From Shimia biformata (GTDB taxonomy: Bacteria > Pseudomonadota > Alphaproteobacteria > Rhodobacterales > Rhodobacteraceae), in assembly GCF_016888515.1 (NCBI RefSeq), contig NZ_JAFEJK010000003.1, positions 124,001 to 188,000 on the forward strand: a stretch of DNA of 64,000 nt, in the 5' to 3' direction. The number at the start of each line of letters is the position of its first letter. Position 1 is the stretch's first letter. A program made the translations under genes and the position numbers. Positions 25,614 through 34,383 of this stretch are shown one piece after another. Below the pieces are notes generated by a model. It had not been told where the DNA came from. It did no database searches and saw nothing but the letters and a program-made list of their open reading frames with translations.

Positions 25614-26438
25614 TTATCCGGCGCGGCATCCCTTGATATCGACCGCCTGGCGCTGGCCCAGAACGGTGACGCGGATCGCGGACCGATCAAGGACAAAGGC
25701 GCGTCCCGAGACGTGCATCATTTCGCTTTTGGCCATCAGTGTTCCACCGTTCCGCCGGGTCTTGGCTTCGGCCACCCAGATTTGTGGATCGCCGGCCTCG
25801 ATCACCATGACCTCGGCGCCGCCGGCGCTGGGCATGTCGACGCGGGTTTCGATGGCAAGCCCGTCCAGTGTCGGAGAGATGCGGCAGGTCACGTCGCGTA
25901 CGCCGGCCTCTTTTGCCGTCAGGGGGCGGTCGGCCAGCGCGCCCGCAATCCGAGCATCTCGTTTGCCTTTGGCGGGCAGGTGCGCCGATACGTGCAGATC
26001 CTGTGGCACGCAGATGTCGCGGCAGACGCCAATGTTCAAATCACCGTCCAGCCGGATCGCCTGGCTTTTGTCGCGGGGCGTGATTCTGACCGGCAAAACC
26101 ACGGTTTGCTTGTAGCCGACAGAGTTCATGCCGTTCTGGGAAAACACTTCGGGCGTCGGCCAGATCACCTCGACCCCGGCGATATTGGCGCCGGACCATT
26201 CAAAAAGTGGCGGAACGCCTGCATCGCCCGGTGCGCGCCAATAGGTCTTCCAGCCGGGGTTCAGCTGAATCTCAAGCCCGGCCATGTGACTGCCGTCGCC
26301 ATTGCGCCACCCCGGAAGGATATTGGCCGATACCACCCGGTCAAAGCTTTGGGCCATCACGGTCGCAGGAACCGAGATGAGGGCAGCAAGCGCACAGGCC
26401 AATACACGGGCCATTATGGAGACACGTTTTTGAAACAT
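25614..26438 (-). CDS. Secreted DsbD N-terminal-domain-like protein
   Basis: A 274-residue exported protein resembling the N-terminal (alpha) domain of the thiol-disulfide interchange protein DsbD, but standing alone with no membrane or thioredoxin part. A signal peptide (ARVLACALAALISVPATVMA) is followed by LEIQLNPGWKTYWRAPGDAG and the Cys site NIGVCRDICVPQDL. Two other Cys occur (VTCRIS and IKGCRAG). It may pass electrons to periplasmic partners or act as a copper/cytochrome maturation aid; TlpA at 56.7 kb is another thiol protein but is not linked. Start at 26438 or 26414. It diverges from yqgE. Confidence 0.75.
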   Translation of the reverse strand: MFQKRVSIMARVLACALAALISVPATVMAQSFDRVVSANILPGWRNGDGSHMAGLEIQLNPGWKTYWRAPGDAGVPPLFEWSGANIAGVEVIWPTPEVFSQNGMNSVGYKQTVVLPVRITPRDKSQAIRLDGDLNIGVCRDICVPQDLHVSAHLPAKGKRDARIAGALADRPLTAKEAGVRDVTCRISPTLDGLAIETRVDMPSAGGAEVMVIEAGDPQIWVAEAKTRRNGGTLMAKSEMMHVSGRAFVLDRSAIRVTVLGQRQAVDIKGCRAG

Positions 26439-26601
26439 GTCCCAGACATGGGCTATCGCGCGGTAAATGCCAACTCACATTCGGGCGAGAATATGCGACG
26501 ATTCTGAAACCTGCGGCGCAGGGGGGCTTGCGTCCGGGGCGGCTGGGTATCATCTTGAAAAGGCAAGGTATGAACAACGCTGAAAGCGAGGGTTCCCGCG
26601 C

Positions 26602-27180
26602 GTGACTGAAGACAAGACAGAGCAACTTGACCTGACCGGCCGCCTTCTGATAGCGATGCCCGGCATGGGCGATCCGCGATTTGCCAATTCACTGGTTTAC
26701 CTGTGTGCCCATTCCGAAACGGGTGCGATGGGGCTGATCGTGAACAAGCTGGTGCCGGGGATGAGCTTTAAATCCCTGTTGGATCAGCTGGAAATCCCCT
26801 GCCAGCCGCGCCCCGGTTCGGCGCCCTTGCATTTTGGCGGGCCGGTGGAAAGCAGCCGGGGTTTCGTGCTGCATGGCACTGATTACCGCTCGGATCTTTC
26901 GACGCTGATGGTGAACGAAGAGTTTGCCATGACCGCGACGCTGGATGTGCTGGAAGAGATGGGGCAGGGCAATGGCCCGTCGCGGGCGCTGATGGCGCTG
27001 GGTTATGCCGGCTGGGGGCCGGGGCAGCTTGAGGATGAGATCGCCGCCAATGGCTGGCTGACCTGCGATGCGTCGCTGGAACTGGTCTTTGACCGGGCCA
27101 ATGACCGCAAATGGGAAGCGGCGCTGGAAAGCATCGGGGTCAGCGCGCTGATGCTGTCGGCAACGGCTGGTCACGCCTGA
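26602..27180 (+). CDS. YqgE/AlgH family protein
   Basis: A 192-residue UPF0301 protein. Typical segments: LTGRLLIAMPGMGDPRFANS, VYLCAHSETGAMGLIVNK, LHFGGPVESSRGFVLHG and MALGYAGWGPGQLEDEIAAN. The biochemical function of YqgE is not settled; in pseudomonads AlgH affects alginate and virulence regulation. The start is a GTG at 26602 with a GAGGG site about ten bases upstream. It faces the Sua5-like gene tail to tail (15-base gap). Confidence 0.92.
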   Translation: MTEDKTEQLDLTGRLLIAMPGMGDPRFANSLVYLCAHSETGAMGLIVNKLVPGMSFKSLLDQLEIPCQPRPGSAPLHFGGPVESSRGFVLHGTDYRSDLSTLMVNEEFAMTATLDVLEEMGQGNGPSRALMALGYAGWGPGQLEDEIAANGWLTCDASLELVFDRANDRKWEAALESIGVSALMLSATAGHA

Positions 27181-27195
27181 GCGGATTGCTTTTCG

Positions 27196-28134
27196 TCAGG
27201 GACGCGGCGCGGCGGCGCGGCGAAGGCGGTCGTTGATCGCGCGGCCCAGCCCGTGATCGGGGATCGGGGAAACGGCGATGGGCGCGCCGGTTTCATCCAA
27301 CCTGTGCAGGTATCCAAACAGATTCGCCGCAGCCTCGGTCAGGTCGCCGCTTTCCGAGAGGTTCAGGTCACAGGTCACGTGGCCAAATCCCAGCAGAACT
27401 TCATTTTCGCGGGGCTCGGTCACGTTCAGCCGCACCGGGGCGCCGGGGGCATAGTGTGAGGTCATCTGTCCCGGTGCGACCAGGGGGTCGCCGTCATTGT
27501 GACGGCCCAGCGGATACCCAAGCGCAGCCTCGGCTGCTTCGACGGGCAGTCCGCCCGGGCGCAGCAGGACCGGAGTGTCGGTCAGGCCGATGATGGTCGA
27601 TTCCAGCCCAACCTCGCAGGGGCCGCCATCCAGAACCGCGTCGATCTTGCCCGCAAGCCCCGCAATCACATGGTCGGCGCTGGTGGGAGAGATCCGGCCC
27701 GACGGGTTTGCCGACGGGCCCGCAAGCGGGCCGCCAAATGCCTTGAGCAAGGAACGGAAGGCGGGATGCGCAGGGACGCGCACCGCCAGCGACGGCAGTC
27801 CCGAGGTCACCAGTTCCGATAATCCCGAATCGTCGCGGATCGGCAGCACCAGCGTCAGCGGGCCCGGCCAGAAGGCGGTTGTCAGGATTTCGGCGGCGTC
27901 ATTCCAACTGACGTAACGTTTCGCGGTGTCGACATCGGCGACATGCACGATCAGCGGGTTGAACGTGGGCCGGTTCTTGGCCGCGAAAATCCGCGCCACC
28001 GCATGGTCGTTTTTGGCGTCTCCGCCAAGCCCGTATACGGTTTCGGTGGGAAAGGCGACCAGCCCGCCCCCGGTCAGGATTTCCGCCGCGCGGGACAGCC
28101 CGTCTTCGTCCGGTCCCAGAGTTTCCGTATCCAC
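27196..28134 (-). CDS. L-threonylcarbamoyladenylate synthase (Sua5 type)
   Basis: A 312-residue YrdC/Sua5 enzyme making threonylcarbamoyl-AMP for the tRNA t6A37 modification. The YrdC domain shows GLVAFPTETVYGLGGDA, IFAAKNRPTFNPLIVH, WPGPLTLVLP, AVRVPAHP and GGPLAGPSANPSG. The extra C-terminal Sua5 domain begins after LLRPGGLP and includes GQMTSHYAPGAPVRL. I chose the GTG at 28134, which has a GGGAG site at good spacing; a TTG further upstream is possible. Divergent from the acyl-CoA dehydrogenase. Confidence 0.92.
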   Translation of the reverse strand: MDTETLGPDEDGLSRAAEILTGGGLVAFPTETVYGLGGDAKNDHAVARIFAAKNRPTFNPLIVHVADVDTAKRYVSWNDAAEILTTAFWPGPLTLVLPIRDDSGLSELVTSGLPSLAVRVPAHPAFRSLLKAFGGPLAGPSANPSGRISPTSADHVIAGLAGKIDAVLDGGPCEVGLESTIIGLTDTPVLLRPGGLPVEAAEAALGYPLGRHNDGDPLVAPGQMTSHYAPGAPVRLNVTEPRENEVLLGFGHVTCDLNLSESGDLTEAAANLFGYLHRLDETGAPIAVSPIPDHGLGRAINDRLRRAAAPRP

Positions 28135-28251
28135 GCGGGTATCTCCCGTGACGTTGCGTTTCGCTTCCGGCGTCGGGGCCGGACCTTTACCTTGAGGCAA
28201 ATCGCTCAATACAAGCGCCTGACCGCAAAGCCAATACACCAGGAGCCCGCC

Positions 28252-29970
28252 ATGCCTTATCGCGCGCCGCTGCCCGACTATACCTTCCTGTTCGACAATA
28301 TCGTCGATTTCCAGGCCCTGTCCCAGACCGAAAAGTTCGCCGAGGCCGACAAGGACCTCGTGACCGCCATTCTGGGTGAAGCCGGACGCATGTGCGAAGA
28401 GGTGCTGGAACCCGCCCGCCGCAACGGGGACCTGACCCCGGCGGTGCTGGAAAACGGTGTGGTGCGCACATCGCCCGGATTTGCCGCTGCCTATGAGCAG
28501 ATTAAGGAAGGCGGCTGGGTCTCGACCTCGGCCGATCCCGAGTTTGGCGGCATGGGCCTGCCGATGACCGTGACCACCGTGGTCAACGAGATGATGTCGG
28601 CGGCAAACCTGTCGCTGCAACTGAACCCGCTGATGACGCAGGGCCAGATCGAGGCGCTGGAAAACCACGCCAGCGATGAGGTCAAGGCGATGTTCCTGCC
28701 CAAGCTGGTGTCGGGCGAGTGGTCGGGCACGATGAACCTGACCGAGCCGCAGGCCGGATCGGATGTGGGCGCGCTGCGCTCGAAGGCGGAACCCAATGGC
28801 GACGGCACCTATTCGGTGAGCGGCCAGAAGATTTTCATCTCGTGGGGTGACAACGACTTTACCGAGAACGTCTGCCACCTTGTTCTTGCCCGCCTGCCGG
28901 ACGGCGTTGAGGGGACCAAGGGGATTTCGCTGTTCCTGGTGCCGCGCAACCTGCCGGATGAGAACGGCAATCCCGGCGTGGCGAATTCGCTGAAAGTGGT
29001 CAGCCTGGAACACAAGATGGGGCTGCATGGCTCGCCCACGGCTGTGATGGAATATGACGGCGCCAAAGGTTGGCTTGTCGGCGAGGAACATGACGGTATG
29101 CGCGCCATGTTCACCATGATGAACAACGCCCGCCTGGGTGTTGGCGTTCAGGGGATCGGCATCGCCGAGGGCGCCTATCAGCACGCGCTGGCCTATGCGC
29201 TGGACCGCAAGCAGGGCCGCACCCCGGTCGAAGGTGGGACCGGCACGATTGTCGATCACGCCGACGTGCGCCGGATGCTGGCGACGATGAAGGCGGACCT
29301 GTTCGCGGCCCGCGCGATTGCGCTGTCCTGCGCGGTGGCCATCGACATGGGCCATGCGACCGGCGACAAGGCGTGGAAATCGCGGGCGGCCTTCCTGACC
29401 CCGATTGCCAAGGCGTTTGGCACCGACACCGGGATCGCCGTTGCCGAGACCGGCGTGCAGGTGCATGGCGGCATGGGCTTCATCGAGGAAACCGGCGCGG
29501 CGCAATTCTGCCGCGACGTGCGCGTCACCGCGATCTATGAGGGCACCAACGGCATTCAGGCGATGGACCTTGTCGGCCGCAAGCTGATGGACAAGGGCGA
29601 GGCGGCGAACCTGATTCTGGACGAGATCGAGGAACATGCCGAGACCGCCCGTGGCACCATGCCGGAACTGGCCGAACCCGTCTGGCAGGCGACCGAGACC
29701 CTGCGCGAAGGCGTCGAATGGATGCTGGAGCAGGGCGACATGAATGAACGGTTTGCCGGTGCGGTGCCGTTCCTGCGCGCCTTTGCCCGCGTGCTGGGTG
29801 GGCATTTCCACCTGAAGGCGGCCATGGCCGAGGGCGGCGACGGTCCGCGCACCCGGCTGGCGCGGTTCTATGTCAACCGCCTGTTGCCGGAGCATGCCGG
29901 GCTGCTGGCCCATGCCACCGAAGGCGCATCCGACCTCTACGCGCTCAGCATCGACGATCTGTCAGCATGA
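28252..29970 (+). CDS. Acyl-CoA dehydrogenase, large (DmdC/AcdB-like)
   Basis: A 572-residue FAD acyl-CoA dehydrogenase of the long subfamily that carries an additional C-terminal helical domain. Markers: MNLTEPQAGSDVGALRSKA (substrate/FAD loop), GQKIFISWGDND, GVQVHGGMGFIEETGAAQF and the catalytic Glu segment RVTAIYEGTNGIQAMDLVGR. This subfamily includes DmdC, the methylmercaptopropionyl-CoA dehydrogenase of DMSP demethylation, but dmdB and dmdD are not nearby, so a general medium-chain role is equally possible. The MBL gene overlaps its end by ATGA, a strong operon link. Confidence 0.88.
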   Translation: MPYRAPLPDYTFLFDNIVDFQALSQTEKFAEADKDLVTAILGEAGRMCEEVLEPARRNGDLTPAVLENGVVRTSPGFAAAYEQIKEGGWVSTSADPEFGGMGLPMTVTTVVNEMMSAANLSLQLNPLMTQGQIEALENHASDEVKAMFLPKLVSGEWSGTMNLTEPQAGSDVGALRSKAEPNGDGTYSVSGQKIFISWGDNDFTENVCHLVLARLPDGVEGTKGISLFLVPRNLPDENGNPGVANSLKVVSLEHKMGLHGSPTAVMEYDGAKGWLVGEEHDGMRAMFTMMNNARLGVGVQGIGIAEGAYQHALAYALDRKQGRTPVEGGTGTIVDHADVRRMLATMKADLFAARAIALSCAVAIDMGHATGDKAWKSRAAFLTPIAKAFGTDTGIAVAETGVQVHGGMGFIEETGAAQFCRDVRVTAIYEGTNGIQAMDLVGRKLMDKGEAANLILDEIEEHAETARGTMPELAEPVWQATETLREGVEWMLEQGDMNERFAGAVPFLRAFARVLGGHFHLKAAMAEGGDGPRTRLARFYVNRLLPEHAGLLAHATEGASDLYALSIDDLSA

Positions 29971-31013
29971 GCAGGGCACCCGAGGCAGGCATTCGTTATC
30001 CGTGGGACGAACCGCCCGCCGAGGGCGAGGCGATCGAGGTGGCGGACGGCATCCTGTGGTTCCGCCTGCCGCTTCCGATGGCGCTGGACCACGTCAACGT
30101 CTACGCGTTGGACGAGGGCGACAGCTGGACCATTATCGACACCGGTTTCGCCTCGAAACGCAGTCGCGGGATCTGGGAAACGATCCTGAAGGGCCCACTG
30201 GCTGGCAAGCCGGTGGGTCGTGTCGTTGTGACCCATCACCATCCCGATCACGTCGGGCTGGCGGGCTGGTTCCAGTCCGAGCATGGCGCCGAGTTATGGA
30301 CCACCCGCACCGCTTGGCTGTTTGCGCGGATGCTGTCCCTGGACGTGCAGGCGGTGCCGACGCAGGAGACGCTGAATTTCTATCGCAGCGCCGGGATGGA
30401 CGAGGACATCTTTGCCCAGCGTGCATCCGAACGTCCTTTCAACTTCTCGGACGTGGTGGCGCCGATGCCCTTGGGGTTCCGGCGCATCAAGCAGGATGAC
30501 ATCATCGCGATGGGCGGGCGCGAATGGCATGTCCATATCGGCAATGGCCACGCGCCGGAACACGCGACATTCTGGAGCCGCAATGACAACCTTGTCATCA
30601 GCGGCGACCAGATCCTGCCTTCGATCAGCTCGAACATCGGTGTCTATGCCACCGAACCCGAGGCCGACCCCGTCGCCGACTGGCTGGAATCCTGCGAACG
30701 GCTGGCGCGGCTGGCACGGCCCGAACATCTGGCGCTGGGCGGGCACAAGCTGCCGTTTACCGGAATGCCGACGCGAATGCGGCAGTTGATCGACAACCAT
30801 CACGGCGCGCTGAAACGGCTTGCCGGGCACCTCGACACGCCCAAAACTGCCGGCGAGTGTTTTCCGCCCCTGTTCAAGCGCAAGATCGGCAAGACGGAAT
30901 ATGGGCTGGCACTGGTTGAAGCTTTCGCCCATCTGAACCATCTCTATCATGTCGGAGAAGTCAGCCGCACGCGCCGCGACGATGGCGCGTTCCTGTGGCA
31001 GAAGATGGGCTGA
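29967..31013 (+). CDS. MBL-fold metallo-hydrolase
   Basis: A 348-residue metallo-beta-lactamase-fold hydrolase of the LACTB2/glyoxalase II style. Zinc ligands are seen in order: VVTHHHPDHVGLAGW (HxHxDH), HIGNGHAPEHATFWS (His), LVISGDQILPS (Asp) and LALGGHKLPF (His). A C-terminal winged-helix-like part (FAHLNHLYHVGEVSRT) follows, as in LACTB2. Overlap with the dehydrogenase suggests that it hydrolyses a CoA- or thioester-type product of that enzyme; this is inference from position. Confidence 0.88.
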   Translation: MSRAPEAGIRYPWDEPPAEGEAIEVADGILWFRLPLPMALDHVNVYALDEGDSWTIIDTGFASKRSRGIWETILKGPLAGKPVGRVVVTHHHPDHVGLAGWFQSEHGAELWTTRTAWLFARMLSLDVQAVPTQETLNFYRSAGMDEDIFAQRASERPFNFSDVVAPMPLGFRRIKQDDIIAMGGREWHVHIGNGHAPEHATFWSRNDNLVISGDQILPSISSNIGVYATEPEADPVADWLESCERLARLARPEHLALGGHKLPFTGMPTRMRQLIDNHHGALKRLAGHLDTPKTAGECFPPLFKRKIGKTEYGLALVEAFAHLNHLYHVGEVSRTRRDDGAFLWQKMG

Positions 31014-31026
31014 GGGGGCCACGACG

Positions 31027-31488
31027 ATGATGGGAGACGAGATTGAAACCACTGCCGAGGCCGCAGAGCGGGACGTGCTTCCGCGCCGATACGAGGTGCG
31101 CACCGATGGCGCGGTTTGCGATGACGAACCCTGTGCCGTCACCACCCGTCCGGTGTCGCAGAAAAGCCCGGCGGAATGGGCCTATGAGCGGCTGATTCTC
31201 TATATCCAGAACTTTGAGCAGCAGCTGGACAATGAACACGAGGTTGCGATGGGTTTTACTGGCGGGGATGCCGGGGTTCTCAGGATCGAGGGCATGGGCT
31301 TTTTCGATCCCGATATCGTGACCTTCTACGGCTCGGATGCAAACGGGGTGAAAACCCAGCTTGTTCAGCACGTCAGCCAGTTGAACGTCATGCTGCGCGC
31401 CTTGCCGATCGTCCACGAAACCGATGCGCCGAACCGGATCGGTTTCCGGCTGGCGGCGGGGTTGGAACAATCTGCAAACGGCGACTGA
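31027..31488 (+). CDS. Conserved protein, DUF6173-like
   Basis: A 153-residue cytoplasmic protein with a conserved core: SPAEWAYERLILYIQNFEQQ, NEHEVAMGFTGGDAGVLRIE, FFDPDIVTFYGSDANGVKTQ and VQHVSQLNVMLRALP. I recall this core as a domain of unknown function (DUF6173) common in Rhodobacterales; the number is from memory. Two tandem ATGs (31027, 31030) are candidate starts. It follows the MBL gene by 13 bases, probably in one transcript. Confidence 0.7.
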   Translation: MMGDEIETTAEAAERDVLPRRYEVRTDGAVCDDEPCAVTTRPVSQKSPAEWAYERLILYIQNFEQQLDNEHEVAMGFTGGDAGVLRIEGMGFFDPDIVTFYGSDANGVKTQLVQHVSQLNVMLRALPIVHETDAPNRIGFRLAAGLEQSANGD

Positions 31489-31513
31489 CAACGGTGAAAG
31501 ACACTGTGCGCCA

Positions 31514-31542
31514 TTGACGTGGTGACAGCCCGTTTCATATCA
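31514..31542 (+). promoter_or_regulatory. Candidate sigma-70 promoter for the subunit IV gene
   Basis: TTGACG (31514-31519), a 17-base spacer and ATATCA (31537-31542) lie about 40 bases before the small oxidase gene. The -35 box is near consensus and the spacing ideal; the -10 box is weak, as is common in high-GC alphaproteobacteria. Confidence 0.4.
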
Positions 31543-31579
31543 GGTATTGAGCGGAAAAACGTATCGAGGGAACGCGATC

Positions 31580-31714
31580 ATGGCTGAATACAAGCACGGC
31601 GAAATGAACATCGAAGTCCAGGAAAAGACCTTTGCGGGCTTCATCAAGGCAGCGACCTGGGTGGCCGCCGCGTCGATTGGCATCCTGATCTTCCTGGCGC
31701 TGGTCAACAGCTAA
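31580..31714 (+). CDS. aa3-type cytochrome c oxidase subunit IV
   Basis: A 44-residue single-helix protein: a short polar N-terminus ([20 protein letters not shown]), then [20 protein letters not shown] and LVNS. This is the signature of the bacterial aa3 oxidase subunit IV family (as in Paracoccus and Rhodobacter), a small accessory subunit of the cytochrome aa3 complex in the inner membrane. The main cox genes are not in the window, as is usual for this orphan subunit. A candidate promoter lies just upstream. Confidence 0.85.
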   Translation: MAEYKHGEMNIEVQEKTFAGFIKAATWVAAASIGILIFLALVNS

Positions 31715-31745
31715 GCCATTTCCACAATTTGCCGGAGGCCCGGTC

Positions 31746-32372
31746 ATGGCCCTAGTCCTGCGTCTGTGCGCCGTGTTGGTGTCCTTGTCTCTGCTTGGCG
31801 CCTGTGCGGTACCGGGCAAGGGCGGGGCCAGCGCGGATGAGATCGCACGCGCGGCCTATCATCATGGCGGGCAGCCCAGCCTGACACTTTATACGATGAT
31901 CTCGAACCGGTCGGGCAGCGGTGCACATACCTCGTTGCTGATCAACGCGTCTCAGCGCGTGGCCTGGGATCCGGCCGGGTCTTTCCGTGCCGACGGGATC
32001 GTGGCGCGGGACGACGTGGTTTACGGCATGACCCCCTACATGGTGGATTTCTATACGCGCTACCATGCGCGCGAGACGTTCCACGTGGTTGTCCAGAAAC
32101 TTCCCGTCAGCGCCGAGGTTGCGGAAATGACGCTGCGCAAGGTCCAGGCCTATGGCGCCGTCGCCGAGGCGCATTGTGCCATGTCGACGTCGCAGATCCT
32201 GTCCACGGTTCCGGGGTTCGAAGACATCAAGCCCAGCTATTCGCCGCTGAAACTGATGGATGCTTTCGAAGCGAAGGGCGCAAGTTTCGAGCGGCTCTAT
32301 GAGTATGACGAGGACGACAAGTCCAAGGCGCTGCGCGAATTTGATCCGTCGCTGGTCAAGAAAGACAGCTAG
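31746..32372 (+). CDS. Lipoprotein, conserved, function unknown
   Basis: A 208-residue lipoprotein: signal peptide with lipobox LLGAC (lipidated Cys at residue 20). The mature part has SLTLYTMISNRSGSGAHTSL, LINASQRVAWDPAGSF, FYTRYHARETFHVVVQKLPV and EAHCAMSTSQIL. The HTSLLI and later AHCAMSTS segments recall permuted NlpC/P60-type peptidases, where a His and a Cys are catalytic, so a hydrolase role is possible but unproven. The envelope is the expected location. Good GGAGG site before the ATG. Confidence 0.7.
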   Translation: MALVLRLCAVLVSLSLLGACAVPGKGGASADEIARAAYHHGGQPSLTLYTMISNRSGSGAHTSLLINASQRVAWDPAGSFRADGIVARDDVVYGMTPYMVDFYTRYHARETFHVVVQKLPVSAEVAEMTLRKVQAYGAVAEAHCAMSTSQILSTVPGFEDIKPSYSPLKLMDAFEAKGASFERLYEYDEDDKSKALREFDPSLVKKDS

Positions 32373-32405
32373 GCCGCACGTCAAGCCCGTCGGCCTGTGA
32401 CAGGA

Positions 32406-32732
32406 TCAGACCGTCAGCCAGAGCCCGGCGTAAAGCACCACCACACCCGCCGCGATTGCCGCCAGAACATTGCGGCTCCAAAGCCCGACCCCAAGGGTCG
32501 CGATTGCTGCCGCCATGCGCGCGGGGTCAAGATGACCGCTGGTGGCATCGGGCCAGACCACCAGCGGCGCGACTAGCGCGGGCAGGATCGCTACTGCGGT
32601 ATAGCGCAGGTGCCGGATCACCCAGTCGGGCAGGGGGCGGTCTCCGACGAGGCCGAGGAATACGAAGCGCAGGCCGAAACTGCCCAGCCCCATGACGATG
32701 ATGATGAGCCAGATATTGTAATTGTCGATCAT
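32406..32732 (-). CDS. azlD: AzlD-type branched-chain amino acid transport protein
   Basis: AzlD (108 aa) is the small membrane partner of AzlC, together exporting branched-chain amino acids or analogues. Three to four hydrophobic helices are visible (WLIIIVMGLGSFGLRFVFLG; YTAVAILPALVAPLVVWP; LAAIAAGVVVLYAGLWLTV). The ATG overlaps the azlC stop by ATGA. The two always occur as a pair. Confidence 0.88.
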   Translation of the reverse strand: MIDNYNIWLIIIVMGLGSFGLRFVFLGLVGDRPLPDWVIRHLRYTAVAILPALVAPLVVWPDATSGHLDPARMAAAIATLGVGLWSRNVLAAIAAGVVVLYAGLWLTV

Positions 32733-33442
32733 GGCGCGGCCCTCCGGGTCATCCACAGTTCGACCTGCGCGCCAGTCATCATTCCGGCGATCCCCGCGAC
32801 GATCAGGCCAAGGTTATAGGGCAGAAAGGCAAAGACCAGTGCGGTGGCGACTGCGACCAGCGCCGCCGCCACATGCGCCAGCGTCCGCAGCATTGGCGCG
32901 GTCAGGGCAAGGAAGGTGATCGGCACGGCAAAGTCGATGGCCAGTCCATCCGGCAACGCCGTTCCCACCAGAGCGCCGATCATGCTGGTGATGTACCAGA
33001 CCGTCACCACCGGGATGACGCAGCCGATGAAATAGCGCACCTTTTCGTTCAGCGGCATCTCGGGTTCGTTTTCGTATTTGATCATCGCCGTGGCATAGGA
33101 TTGATCGACGGTCAGATAGGCCACCAATGCCCGTTGCCACAGCGGAGCCTTGCCCAGATAGGGGACCAGAGACGCCGAATACATCGCCAGCCGCAGGTTC
33201 ACGGCAAGGGCCGAGGCAAGGACCACGACGGTAGGCGCGTTTTCCTGCATCAATTGCAATGCGGTGAACTGCGCGGCCCCCGCGATCACCACGACCGAGA
33301 AGGACAGGACTTCGAACACATTGAGGCCGGCCTCGGTCGCAACCACGCCGAACAGCACCGCAAAAGGCGCGATCACCAGTGTGAAGGGCATCCCGTCGCG
33401 GACCCCGCGCCAGAAGACAGATTTGGAACTGGAAGACGACAT
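32729..33442 (-). CDS. azlC: AzlC family ABC-independent amino acid exporter subunit
   Basis: AzlC (237 aa) is the large membrane subunit of the AzlCD exporter. The N-terminal GVRDGMPFTLVIAPFAVLFG and the SFSVVVIAGAAQFTALQL repeat are the family hallmark, followed by ALAVNLRLAMYSASLVPYLG and more helices. It is divergent from fdhD, so a shared control region of about 50 bases separates them. Confidence 0.9.
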   Translation of the reverse strand: MSSSSSKSVFWRGVRDGMPFTLVIAPFAVLFGVVATEAGLNVFEVLSFSVVVIAGAAQFTALQLMQENAPTVVVLASALAVNLRLAMYSASLVPYLGKAPLWQRALVAYLTVDQSYATAMIKYENEPEMPLNEKVRYFIGCVIPVVTVWYITSMIGALVGTALPDGLAIDFAVPITFLALTAPMLRTLAHVAAALVAVATALVFAFLPYNLGLIVAGIAGMMTGAQVELWMTRRAAP

Positions 33443-33495
33443 GGCATGACCGTAGATTGTTCGCTAAGACCCGGCCTATCGCGGCCCATGAGGAG

Positions 33496-34383
33496 ATGCA
33501 ATTGCCGACGCTTGATGACCTCAGCGACTTCGTGATCGCCCCGGACCCGGCGGCGCCGGGACTGACGCGCGCGGTGCAGGGCACCGATCAGGACGGGACG
33601 CCCACAAGCATCCCGGTGATCGAGGAACGCCCGCTGACGATCTTTCTCAACAGCCAGGAAATCGTGACCGCGATGAGCATCGGGGACTATCCCGAATATC
33701 TGGCGCTTGGGTTTCTGCGGAACCAGCGCATGTTGTCGGATGGCGATGTGGTGACGGCGGTCGATTACGATGACGAGCTTGAAACGGTCGTTGTGCGTAC
33801 AAAGACGCAGACCGATCACGAGGAAAAGTTAAAGAAAAAGACCCGCACATCCGGTTGTGCCGTGGGCACTGTCTTTGGCGACATGATGGAAGGCCTTGAG
33901 GACACGACCCTGCCGCCCTCGGTGATCCGCACGTCCGAGCTTTATCACGTCGCGGCGACGGTCAATCGCACCCCGTCGCTCTATCTTGAGGCCGGGGCGA
34001 TCCATGGCTCGGTCCTGTGTCAGGGCGGGCGGCCATTGGTCTACATGGAGGATGTCGGGCGCCACAACGCGGTCGACAAGATCGCGGGGTGGATGTACCG
34101 CGAAGGTGTCTCGGGTGCGGACAAGATGCTTTACACCACCGGGCGGCTGACCTCGGAAATGGTGATCAAGACGGCGCTGATGGGGATACCCGTGCTGGCG
34201 TCGCGGTCCGGGTTTACCGCATGGGGCGTCGACATCGCGCGTCAGGTCGACCTGACGCTGATCGGGCGGATGCGGGGCAAGCGGTTCATCTGTCTTGCCG
34301 GAGAGCATCGGCTGAACCGCGACATCGACCCCGAGAGCCTGCCGGATGAGGACCGCAAACACCGGCGCAAGGGGGCGGAATGA
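33496..34383 (+). CDS. fdhD: FdhD-like formate dehydrogenase accessory sulfurtransferase
   Basis: FdhD (295 aa from this start) passes sulfur from IscS to the molybdenum cofactor of formate dehydrogenase. Markers are VIEERPLTIFLNSQEIVTAM, ALGFLRNQRML, YMEDVGRHNAVDKIAGW, LYTTGRLTSEMVIK and SRSGFTAWGVDIARQ. The catalytic loop is SGCAVGT where E. coli has a CxxC, so only the first Cys remains (residue 121 here). The start is uncertain: this ATG has AGGAG directly against it, and a TTG at 33457 would add 13 residues. It overlaps mobA by ATGA; no formate dehydrogenase gene is in the window. Confidence 0.9.
   Translation: MQLPTLDDLSDFVIAPDPAAPGLTRAVQGTDQDGTPTSIPVIEERPLTIFLNSQEIVTAMSIGDYPEYLALGFLRNQRMLSDGDVVTAVDYDDELETVVVRTKTQTDHEEKLKKKTRTSGCAVGTVFGDMMEGLEDTTLPPSVIRTSELYHVAATVNRTPSLYLEAGAIHGSVLCQGGRPLVYMEDVGRHNAVDKIAGWMYREGVSGADKMLYTTGRLTSEMVIKTALMGIPVLASRSGFTAWGVDIARQVDLTLIGRMRGKRFICLAGEHRLNRDIDPESLPDEDRKHRRKGAE

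Noticed and set aside
28252-29970. Naming the large acyl-CoA dehydrogenase dmdC
   Set aside because: The subfamily fits, but no other DMSP demethylation gene is linked and the subfamily has several functions.
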